From NCBI GenBank assembly GCA_963776225.1, contig CAVZLL010000001.1, positions 1 through 64,000 on the forward strand: DNA of 64,000 bases, read 5' to 3'. Below are positions 45,277-52,929 of this stretch, in pieces. The stretch is from Bog-756 sp963776225 (lineage in GTDB: Bacteria > Actinomycetota > Acidimicrobiia > Acidimicrobiales > RAAP-2). The translations under genes and the position numbers were made by a program. The notes beneath the pieces were generated by a model. It ran no database searches. It had not been told where the DNA came from and worked only from the letters and a program-made list of their open reading frames with translations. Position 1 is the first letter of the stretch; every line of letters starts with the position of its first letter.

Positions 45277-48200
45277 CTACGCGCCGTGACCGACGCAGGT
45301 CCCGCCGTCGGTGGTGCTGTTGGTACTGTCCGGACAGGTCGTGCCCGACCAGGTCACCCCCGTGACGATGGCATGGGCCATGACCGCGCCGGTCAAGTTG
45401 GCCTTGGTCAGGTTGGCCCCGGTGAGGTTGGCGCCGGTGAGGGTGGCTCCACTCAGGTTTGCGCCGGTTAGGTTGGCATGGGAGAGGACTGCGTCGAGAA
45501 GATCGGCCGAGGGGCCTACCAGATATCCCGCGACGAGCTTCCACCCGGTGGGGAGCGCTGCCGGTACGCCTGTGACGCCTCCGGACACCACACCGGCGAG
45601 GATGGCGCCGCTCAGGTTGACCCCGCCCAGCGCCGCTCCGGTGAGCACGGCGTCGGCCAGGTCGGCCCCGGGTCCGACCAGGTACCCGTCGACCACACTC
45701 CAGCCCGAGGGAAGTTTGACCGGCGTGCCGGTCACACCCCCGGACTGCACGTCCCCGAGATTGGCACCCGCGAAGGTCGCGCCGGTCACGGTCACCTTGG
45801 ACAGATCCGCGTTGAAGAGATCGGCACTCGTGAGCACGGCGTCGGTGAGGTTGGCCCCGTCGAGTGCGGCGTCGGTGAGGTTGGCACCGGTCAGGGTGGC
45901 GCCGGTGAAGTTCGCTCCTGTCGCGAGGACGCCCGACAACGTCGCGTTTGTCAGGGTCGCCGTCGAGCACCTCGTCCCGTTCAGGTCGGCGTTGGTCAGA
46001 TTGGCCTTTGTCAGGGTGGTTCCGGTGAGGTCGTCCCCTGCGAGGTTGGCGCCGGTGAGGGCAGCCCCGGTCAGGTTGGCACCGGCACCCACCAGGTAGC
46101 CGTCGACGACGAACCATCCCGGGAGGAGAGCGAGTGGGGTTCCGGTAACCTTGCCGGACGCCACCCCGGTGAGCGTAGCGCCGGTGAAGGTGACGCCCCC
46201 GAGCGCTGCACCGGTGAAGATGGCATGGGTCAGGTTCGCTCCGGTGAAGTTGACACCGGTCAGCGTTGCGTCGGTGAAGTTGATCGTGGCCAGATCGACG
46301 CCGCTCAGATCGGCTCCCGCCAGGTTCGCACCGGTCAGGTTCGCTCCGGGGAAGACCTGATAGCCGTCGACGATGAGCCGCGGGGTGATCCCGATCGTCG
46401 GCGCCGAGGGGGGGCCGGTGCCCACGCTATTGACCGCCGCGACCGTGAAGCGGTAGCGGGTGTTGTTGGTGAGCCCGGTGACCGTGCAGCTGTCCACTTC
46501 CGGCTTTGCAACCGTGACGGTGCAGGCCTGACCGCCGGGTGACGCGGTGACCACGTAGCTGGTGATCGGGCTGCCCCCGTCAGAGGTCGGGTCGGTCCAG
46601 GTGACCACGGCGCTCGCGTTGCCGGGGGTGGCGCCGGCGCTGGTCGGGGCACCGGGGACGGTGGCGACCGGGGTTACCGCATTGGACTGAGCCGATGCCG
46701 GGCCGGTGCCCACCGCGTTGGTCGCGGCCACCGTGAACGTGTAGGTGGTGCCGTCGGTGAGGTCGGTCACCACGTCGCTCATGACGGCCCCGACCGTGAT
46801 GGTGGGCTGCGCGGTCGCGCCCTTGTAGGGCGTGATCACGTAGCCGATGATCGGGCTGCCGCCGTCAGAGGCAGGAGCTTTCCAGTTGACCATCGCGGTG
46901 GTGTTGCCCGCCGTCGCGGTGGCGATGGTCGGGGCGCCGGGGGCGGTCGCGGTCGGCGTCACCTGGTTCGAGGGGATCGATGTCGGGCCGGTGCCCACCG
47001 CGTTGGTCGCGGCCACCGTGAACGTGTAGGTGCTCCCGTCGGTGAGGTCGGTCACCACGTCGCTCAGGACGGCCCCGACCGTGATGGTGGGCTGGGCGGT
47101 CGTGCCCTTGTAGGGCGTGATCACGTATCCGATGATCGGGCTGCCGCCATTAGAGGCAGGAGCTTTCCAGCTGACCGTCGCGGTGGTGTTGCCCGCCGTC
47201 GCGGTGACGGCGGTCGGGGCGCCCGGATCGGTCGCGGGGGTCACCGCGTTGGATTTGGCCGACGCGGGACCTGTCCCAGTGGCGTTGGTGGCGGCGACCG
47301 TGAAGGTGTAGGTGGTCCCGTTGGTGAGGCTGGTCACCACGTCGCTGAGGACCGCACCGACCGTGATGGTCGGCTGGGCGGTCGCGCCGATGTAGGGAGT
47401 GATGACATAGCCGATGATCGGGCTGCCACCGGTGGAGGTCGGAGCCGTCCAGGTCACCCTCGCGCTCTGGATGCCCGGTGTGGCCGTTCCGATGGTCGGG
47501 GCGCCCGGCACCGCTCCCATCGGCGTCACCTGGTTCGAGGGGTCCGACGCCGGGCCGGTGCCCACCGCGTTCGTCGCAGCCACCGTGAAGGTGTACGTCG
47601 TGCCATTGGTGAGACCGGTCACCACGTCGCTGAGGACGGCCCCGACGGCGATGGTCGGTTGGGCGGTCATCCCGACGTAGGGAGTGATCACGTAGCCGAT
47701 GATCGGACTGCCGCCGTTTGAGCCGGGCGCAGACCATGTCACCGTCGCGGTGGTGTTGCCGGGCGACGCCGTGCCAACGCTCGGAGCTCCGGGTACCGAC
47801 GCCGGAGTCACGGGATTGGAATTCAAGGACGCCGGGCCGGTTCCCTCGATGTTCACGGCCGCGACCGTGAAGGTATAGGTCGTGCCGTTGCTGAGGCCGG
47901 TCACGATGTCGGTCAAGACGGGACCCACCTTGATCGCGGGCTGAGCGGTCGTGCTGACGTAGGGGGTGATCACGTACCCGGTGATCGTGCTGCCACCGTC
48001 GGAGGCAGGTGCGGACCAGGTCACCGTCGCGCTCTGGACGCCTGCTGTCGCTGTGCCGATAGTCGGAGCACCCGGGAGGACCGCCAAGGGAGTGACCGGA
48101 TCGGAGTCAGGGGACGGCGTGCCGGTACCGGCCACGTTCATAGCTGCGACCGTGAAGACGTAGGTGGTGCCGTTGTTGAGACCGGTCACCATGTCAGTCA

Positions 48201-48498
48201 GCACGTTGCCCACGTGGGTGGCCGGGAGCGGCGCAAGCGTTGCGAGCACGTACGGCGTGATCACGTAGCCGGTGACCGCACTGGCACCATTGGAGACCGG
48301 AGGCAACCAGGTCAGCGTCGCGCTGGCCGGGCCTCCGGTCGCAGCGACGTTGGTCGGGGGACCGGGACGAGTGACCGTGATCGCACCGGCGGGAGCGATC
48401 ACGGCGATCACCGAGGCGACGGCGAGCGCCAAGGCGGCGATACAGCCCATGGAGCGAATCGCGGGACGCCGCCACTCCGACCGATCAGACCTGCCCAT
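45277..48498 (-). CDS. Secreted protein with seven FN3 domains and pentapeptide repeats
   Basis: About 1,073 aa (1,081 if the ATG at 48522 is used). After a signal peptide (CIAALALAVASVIAVIAPAGA) come seven fibronectin type III domains of about 95 residues, each starting PGAPT or PGPPT and containing GYVITPY and YTFTVAA. The C-terminal third is made of pentapeptide repeats (A-N/D-L-T-G) forming a right-handed quadrilateral helix. These are interrupted by four units of the form VTGTPxxLPxGW then VxGYLVGPGA. Surface adhesion or a protein-protein scaffold is inferred; no enzyme domain or sortase motif is seen. Domains 2-6 are nearly identical, which suggests recent internal duplication. Confidence 0.85.
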   Translation of the reverse strand: MGRSDRSEWRRPAIRSMGCIAALALAVASVIAVIAPAGAITVTRPGPPTNVAATGGPASATLTWLPPVSNGASAVTGYVITPYVLATLAPLPATHVGNVLTDMVTGLNNGTTYVFTVAAMNVAGTGTPSPDSDPVTPLAVLPGAPTIGTATAGVQSATVTWSAPASDGGSTITGYVITPYVSTTAQPAIKVGPVLTDIVTGLSNGTTYTFTVAAVNIEGTGPASLNSNPVTPASVPGAPSVGTASPGNTTATVTWSAPGSNGGSPIIGYVITPYVGMTAQPTIAVGAVLSDVVTGLTNGTTYTFTVAATNAVGTGPASDPSNQVTPMGAVPGAPTIGTATPGIQSARVTWTAPTSTGGSPIIGYVITPYIGATAQPTITVGAVLSDVVTSLTNGTTYTFTVAATNATGTGPASAKSNAVTPATDPGAPTAVTATAGNTTATVSWKAPASNGGSPIIGYVITPYKGTTAQPTITVGAVLSDVVTDLTDGSTYTFTVAATNAVGTGPTSIPSNQVTPTATAPGAPTIATATAGNTTAMVNWKAPASDGGSPIIGYVITPYKGATAQPTITVGAVMSDVVTDLTDGTTYTFTVAATNAVGTGPASAQSNAVTPVATVPGAPTSAGATPGNASAVVTWTDPTSDGGSPITSYVVTASPGGQACTVTVAKPEVDSCTVTGLTNNTRYRFTVAAVNSVGTGPPSAPTIGITPRLIVDGYQVFPGANLTGANLAGADLSGVDLATINFTDATLTGVNFTGANLTHAIFTGAALGGVTFTGATLTGVASGKVTGTPLALLPGWFVVDGYLVGAGANLTGAALTGANLAGDDLTGTTLTKANLTNADLNGTRCSTATLTNATLSGVLATGANFTGATLTGANLTDAALDGANLTDAVLTSADLFNADLSKVTVTGATFAGANLGDVQSGGVTGTPVKLPSGWSVVDGYLVGPGADLADAVLTGAALGGVNLSGAILAGVVSGGVTGVPAALPTGWKLVAGYLVGPSADLLDAVLSHANLTGANLSGATLTGANLTGANLTKANLTGAVMAHAIVTGVTWSGTTCPDSTNSTTDGGTCVGHGA

Positions 48499-48775
48499 TG
48501 CGCCCCGCCCTTCCGTCAACACCGCTCCCTGCCTCCTCTACCGAGGAAGCATCCCACATTTCTGATTGTGCCGCCCGGAGAATTACGGGGTTCGATGTAG
48601 GTGGCAAGGCATCGCGCCTTTGGTGCGACTCGCACAACCAACGTAGAGCGTCAACGCTGCAGGATCGACAGTTGTCCAACGCAGTGGGTGGTCTCGAGTA
48701 CACCCTGAGCGTCGTTGCGAGCACGGTGCGCAACTGCCCGCGCGCCGTCCGCGGCACTCGGTGGAGTCGGTGCGC

Positions 48776-49579
48776 TTACGGGGACAGCGACTTGGCCAAC
48801 GCCCCCTTTTGGTAAGCGTAAACGACCGTGAGGGTGGTTGCCTTCCTGGCACTGGTACAGGACGGCACATAGTCGCTCCCGGGGGGACCGTCGAATGGAG
48901 CGACGAGTGCCGTTGGACTGCCGATGATCGCGACGCGTATCTGCAGCGGACCCGGAACTGATCCGCACCAGTTCGTCCACGTCACGATCAGGTCAGCCGC
49001 GGCGTGGGGAACGAGCAGCACCGCGGGAAGCGCGTGATTGGCGGACTTAATCAACTCCACACCCAGGGGCGCGCCGCTCGACCCAATGAGGGCGACTGTC
49101 GGATCACCCGAGAGAAAACAGGAGCCGTCTGAGCTGTTGGTCAACACGACTGTTCCCAATGCGGCTCCGCTCGATGCGATCCGCGTACGGCCGCCCTGAG
49201 CCGTCAGCGTGGCAGCCGAGCACGGCGGGGTGTTGGCGGCGACCTCGGCAGCTGTCGTGGGCTTCGACCCCTTGCCGGAAGGATGCGTCGACGAGGTGGT
49301 GGAGCTCGAAGCGGGAGTTTGGGTTGACGAGGTAGAAGAAGGCTTGTGTGAAGAGGGGGTTGGGTTCTTCGTGGTCGGCCCGTCGGATTTCTTCGAGCTG
49401 GTGGTGGTGGTGGAGCTCGAACCCGGAGTCGCGGTGGTTGTCGTGGATCGACCCGATGACGAGTCGGCGGTGCCGGCCGGAGAGGAGCATCCGGCGAGGC
49501 AAAGCCCGATCACGACGGATGCCGAGACGAAGGACCACTTTGTCACACGTTGATTTCGCATGGATGCCCCAGTAGCCAT
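48776..49579 (-). CDS. DUF4232-type lipoprotein with Ser/Thr linker
   Basis: A 267-aa protein. A signal peptide ends in a good lipobox, LCLAGC, and a low-complexity Ser/Thr/Lys linker of about 85 residues spans to a beta-domain (about 125-267). The domain has PPCSAATLTAQGG, LGTVVLTNSSDGSCFLSGDP and TVTWTNWCG-like segments typical of DUF4232. It is anchored to the outer face of the membrane and is a substrate candidate for Lgt. The ATG at 49561 is an equally good start. It lies 17 bases after the broken Ig-repeat gene on the same strand. Confidence 0.78.
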   Translation of the reverse strand: MATGASMRNQRVTKWSFVSASVVIGLCLAGCSSPAGTADSSSGRSTTTTATPGSSSTTTTSSKKSDGPTTKNPTPSSHKPSSTSSTQTPASSSTTSSTHPSGKGSKPTTAAEVAANTPPCSAATLTAQGGRTRIASSGAALGTVVLTNSSDGSCFLSGDPTVALIGSSGAPLGVELIKSANHALPAVLLVPHAAADLIVTWTNWCGSVPGPLQIRVAIIGSPTALVAPFDGPPGSDYVPSCTSARKATTLTVVYAYQKGALAKSLSP

Positions 49580-49596
49580 TGCGCGCAGATCCCCTG

Positions 49597-50484
49597 TTAC
49601 GCAGACATCCCGACGATGGGCTTGTTGAGGCCGATCGCCCCGGTCGACCCGTCGAACACCGCGTCGCCGTAGGCGAAGATGCCGCCGTCGGACGCGACCA
49701 GCCAGTAGCCCTTGCCGTCAGGGGTGGCGGCCATCCCGACGATCGGCTTGTTGAGGGTGATGTCACCGGTCGACCCGTGGAACACCGCATCGCCGAAGGC
49801 GAAGATCCCGCCGTCGGAGGCGACCAGCCAGTAGCCCTTGCCGTCAGGTGTCGCTGCCATCCCGACGATCGGCTTGTTGAGGGTGATGGCGCCGGTCGAC
49901 CCGTGGAACACCGCATCGCCGAAGGCGAAGATCCCGCCGTCGGAAGCGACCAGCCAGTAGCCCTTGCCGTCAGGGGTCGCGGCCATCCCGACGATCGGCT
50001 TGTTGAGGGTGATGGCGCCGGTCGACCCGTGGAACACCGCGTCGCCGAAGGCGAAGATCCCGCCGTCGGAAGCGACCAGCCAGTAGCCCTTGCCGTCAGG
50101 GGTCGCGGCCATCCCGACGATCGGCTTGTTGAGGGTGATGTCACCGGTCGACCCGTGGAACACGGCGTCGCCGAAGGCGAAGATCCCGCCGTCGGAGGCG
50201 ACCAGCCAGTAGCCCTTGCCGTCAGGGGTCGCGGCCATCCCGACGATCGGCTTGTTGAGGGTGATGTCACCCGTCGACCCGTGGAAGACGGCGTCGCCGA
50301 AGGCGAAGATCCCGCCGTCCGAGGCGACCAGCCAGTAGCCACTGCTGCCGTGCGGAGCCGCGTTGACCGTGAGGGTGTAGGACCAGCTCCCAGCGTCCCC
50401 CAAGGAATCAGTGTCCGTGCCGGACACCGTGTAGCTGCCAGCGGCAAGCGTCGCGGGAGCCGACACGGCTCCGCTCGAGCTCAC
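49597..50484 (-). CDS. C-terminal fragment of the broken surface protein (six propeller-like repeats)
   Basis: A 295-aa open frame with the end of the last Ig-like unit and six 42-aa repeats of the form GYWLVASDGGIFAFGDAVFHGSTG...LNKPIVGMA. It has no signal peptide of its own. A one-base deletion near 50490 separates it from the preceding unit, so it is not likely a free gene. Confidence 0.6.
   Translation of the reverse strand: MSSSGAVSAPATLAAGSYTVSGTDTDSLGDAGSWSYTLTVNAAPHGSSGYWLVASDGGIFAFGDAVFHGSTGDITLNKPIVGMAATPDGKGYWLVASDGGIFAFGDAVFHGSTGDITLNKPIVGMAATPDGKGYWLVASDGGIFAFGDAVFHGSTGAITLNKPIVGMAATPDGKGYWLVASDGGIFAFGDAVFHGSTGAITLNKPIVGMAATPDGKGYWLVASDGGIFAFGDAVFHGSTGDITLNKPIVGMAATPDGKGYWLVASDGGIFAYGDAVFDGSTGAIGLNKPIVGMSA
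49610..50340. repeat. Tandem 126-bp coding repeats
   Basis: Nearly six copies of a 126-bp unit with very few differences, each coding for one 42-residue GYWLVASDGG blade. The marker gggcttgttgagggtgatg-type segment recurs at 49741, 49867, 49993, 50119 and 50245. High identity suggests recent expansion or gene conversion. Confidence 0.8.
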
Positions 50485-50699
50485 CGCGAAGGCGGGCTGG
50501 ACGAGGTCACCGTGAAGGTGACCGCTCCGTGGTTACCGGTCGTTGCCAGCTGGTCCGTGAAGGCATTGCCTGCTGTCACCGTGCCCGAAGTCGGAGCAGC
50601 CTGCGTGATGGTGCCGTGGTTCACCGTGAGGCTGTAGGTCCAGTTCCCCGTGTTCCCAAGGCTGTCGGAGTCGGTCCCCGACGCGGTATAGGTGCCCAC

Positions 50700-52145
50700 A
50701 GCGAGCGTGTCCGGCGCGGAGATCGCGCCAGCTCGAGCTCACGGTGAAGGCCGGGGTGGGCAGGTCACGCTGAAGGTCACCGGGCTCACTCCGTTGGAGG
50801 TGGCGAGCTGGTCGGTGAAGGGATTGCCCTGGGTGACAGAACCCGAGAAGGGCGGCGCTCTGGTTCACCGTGTGGGGATGCACCGTGAGGCTGTAGGTCC
50901 AGATGCCCGTGTTTCCAAGGCTGTCGGAGTCGGTCCCCGAGACGGTGTAGGTGCCCACAGCGAGCGTGTCCGGCGCGGAGATCGCGCCAGTCGAGCTCAC
51001 GGTGAAGGCCGGGGAGGGCACGGTCACGCTGAAGGTCACCGGGCTCACTCCGTTGGAGGTGGCGAGCTGGTCGGTGAAGGGATTGCCCTGGGTGACAGAA
51101 CCCGAGAAGGGCGCGCTCTGGTTCACCGTGTGGGGATGCACCGTGAGGCTGTAGGTCCAGATGCCCGTGTTTCCAAGGCTGTCGGAGTCGGTCCCCGAGA
51201 CGGTATAGGTGCCCACAGCGAGCGTGTCCGGCGCGGAGACGCGCCGTCGAGCTCACGGTGAAGGCCGGGGTGGGCGACGCTCACGCTGAAGGTCACCGGG
51301 CTCACCCGTTGGAGGTGGCGAGCTGGTCGGCGAAGGGATTGCCCTGGGTGACAGAACCCGAGAAGGGCGCGCTCTGGTTCACCGTGTGGGGATGCACCGT
51401 GAGGCTGTAGGTCCAGTTGCCCGTGTTCCCAAGGCTGTCGGAGTCGGTCCCCGACGACGGTGTAGGTGCCCACAGCGAGCGTGTCCGGCGCGGAGATCGC
51501 GCCAGTCGAGCTCACGGTGAAGGCCGGGGTGGGCACGCTCACGCTGAAGGTCACCGGGCTCACTCCGTTGGAGGTGGCGAGCTGGTCGGCGAAGGGATTG
51601 CCCTGGGTGACAGAACCCGAGAAGGGCGCGCTCTGGTTCACCGTGTGGGGATGCACCGTGAGGCTGTAGGTCCAGTTGCCCGTGTTTCCAAGGCTGTCGG
51701 AGTCGGTCCCCGACGACGGTGTAGGTGCCCACAGCGAGCGTGTCCGGCGCGGAGATCGCGCCAGTCGAGCTCACGGTGAAGGCCGGGGAGGGCACGCTCA
51801 CGCTGAAGGTCACCGGGCTCACTCCGTTGGAGGTGGCGAGCTGGTCGGTGAAGGGATTGCCCTGGGTGACAGAACCCGAGAGGGCGCGCTCTGGTTCACC
51901 GTGTGGGGATGCACCGTGAGGCTGTAGGTCCAGTTGCCCGCAGTGCTGCAAGAGTCGGAGTCGGTCCCCGACGCGGTGTAGGTGCCCACAGCGAGCGTGT
52001 CCGGCGCGGAGATCGCGCCAGTCGAGCTCACGGTGAAGGCCGGGGTGGGCACGCTCACGCTGAAGGTCACCGGGCTCACTCCGTTAGGTGCCGAGCTGGT
52101 CGGCGAAGGGATTGCCCTGGGTGACAGAACCCGAGAAGGGCGCGC
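50700..52145. repeat. Tandem ~258-bp coding repeats
   Basis: Six copies of an 86-codon unit. The marker ctcacggtgaaggccgg recurs at about 50740, 50998, 51254, 51513, 51772 and 52027 with spacing of 255-259 instead of exactly 258, matching the indels that break the frame. Confidence 0.8.
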
Positions 52146-52548
52146 TCTGCGTTATCCCGTTGCCCGTGCCCGTCACAGTGAGGTTATAGAACCAGGTCCC
52201 AGTGTCGCCGAACCCGTCTTGGTCATGTCCGAAGAGTGGGTACAAGCCAGGCGGAACCGTACCTGTCGCGCTGACCATCCCGGTGGAGGAAACCGTGATC
52301 GGCTCGCAGACCGCCGAGTCCGTGAAGAAGGTCACCGACCCGATCTGGCCTGTCGTCTGCAACTGGTCTGTGAACGGGGTGCCTGAAGCGACGGTGCCCG
52401 TCGTAGGTGCCGACTGGGTAATGGTTCCGGCTGCCGCCGCTGGTCCAGCCGTGATGAGGGCGGCGGAACCGCCAACGACCGCCGTGACTAGCGCCACTGC
52501 TCCGCCGAGTAGTGCGATCCGCCTCGTCAGCGATCGTGAAGCATTCAT
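52084..52548 (-). CDS. N-terminal fragment of the broken surface protein (signal peptide and first unit)
   Basis: A 154-aa open frame with a signal peptide (ALLGGAVALVTAVVGGSAALITAGPAAAAG) and one Ig-like unit plus the start of the next (ITQSAPFSGSVTQGNPFADQL). The frame is lost at a 2-base deletion near 52085 relative to the next repeats. See the whole-gene entry. Confidence 0.6.
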   Translation of the reverse strand: MNASRSLTRRIALLGGAVALVTAVVGGSAALITAGPAAAAGTITQSAPTTGTVASGTPFTDQLQTTGQIGSVTFFTDSAVCEPITVSSTGMVSATGTVPPGLYPLFGHDQDGFGDTGTWFYNLTVTGTGNGITQSAPFSGSVTQGNPFADQLGT

Positions 52549-52664
52549 CTGCGCGTCTCCTCAAGCCTCATGTGGGTCCGAGTCGCTCGGACTCCCCTGC
52601 CCATCCCTCATGATGAATCGGGCGACGCAGCACGGTTCCCCGTTACACCCCCCGACCAGCGCAG

Positions 52665-52694
52665 AATCTATGTGACGGCATAACCCAATTACAA
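52665..52694 (-). promoter_or_regulatory. Candidate promoter of the Ig-repeat surface gene
   Basis: On the minus strand TTGTAA (52694-52689) and TAGATT (52670-52665) are 18 bases apart in an AT-richer stretch about 120 bases upstream of the start. Matches to consensus are four of six in each hexamer. Confidence 0.35.
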
Positions 52695-52813
52695 GGGGAA
52701 ATGCAGTGACAAACGCTCTATGCATTGCACTTGCCACCCAACGTCACTCTATTGAGCTGACGATGCCTGACGCATGACTCGCGCTTCTACGACACCACCG
52801 CCGACATGACGCG

Positions 52814-52843
52814 GCGAAGGGACCCCTTCCGGGGTCCCTTCGC
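52814..52843 (-). terminator. Strong hairpin downstream of the VCK-domain gene
   Basis: GCGAAGGGACCCC and its exact complement flank a TTCC loop, a 13-bp perfect stem. It lies about 90 bases past the stop of the 52930-55038 gene. The T-run is weak, as is common in high-GC genomes. Confidence 0.6.
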
Positions 52844-52852
52844 TTCACCCCC

Positions 52853-52888
52853 GAGGCAGGGGGCTCCCTTTCGAGAGTCCCCTGCCTC
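52853..52888 (-). terminator. Second hairpin downstream of the VCK-domain gene
   Basis: GAGGCAGGGG pairs with CCCCTGCCTC across a 16-base middle that itself partly pairs. It is tandem with the stronger hairpin at 52814-52843, and the two probably work together. The stretch 52549-52929 otherwise holds only the candidate promoter and no gene. Confidence 0.5.
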
Positions 52889-52929
52889 AGGGCCGGTCGA
52901 GGACGCCTACCGGCATCCCCTCATTCGCC

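Larger units (their letters stand above)
49597..52548 (-). pseudogene. Ig-like-repeat plus propeller surface protein, broken by many small indels
   Basis: This is one ancestral gene of about 984 codons. It carries a signal peptide (MNASRSLTRRIALLGGAVALV...), a divergent first Ig/cadherin-like unit, six near-identical units of about 86 residues (SAPFSGSVTQGNPF...VGTYTVSGTDSDSLGN), a divergent last unit and six 42-residue GYWLVASDGGIFAFGDA repeats. Translation is split by at least ten indels of 1-2 bases, near 52085, 51881, 51716, 51455, 51309, 51275, 51240, 50858, 50755, 50733 and 50490. Intact pieces include 52084-52548, 50533-51216 and 49597-50484. Every other nearby gene is intact. Errors in assembling or polishing near-identical repeats are as likely as true decay. 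Confidence 0.75.

Noticed and set aside
49610..52145. CRISPR array
   Set aside because: The repeats are 126 and 258 bp, contiguous, coding and without unique spacers.
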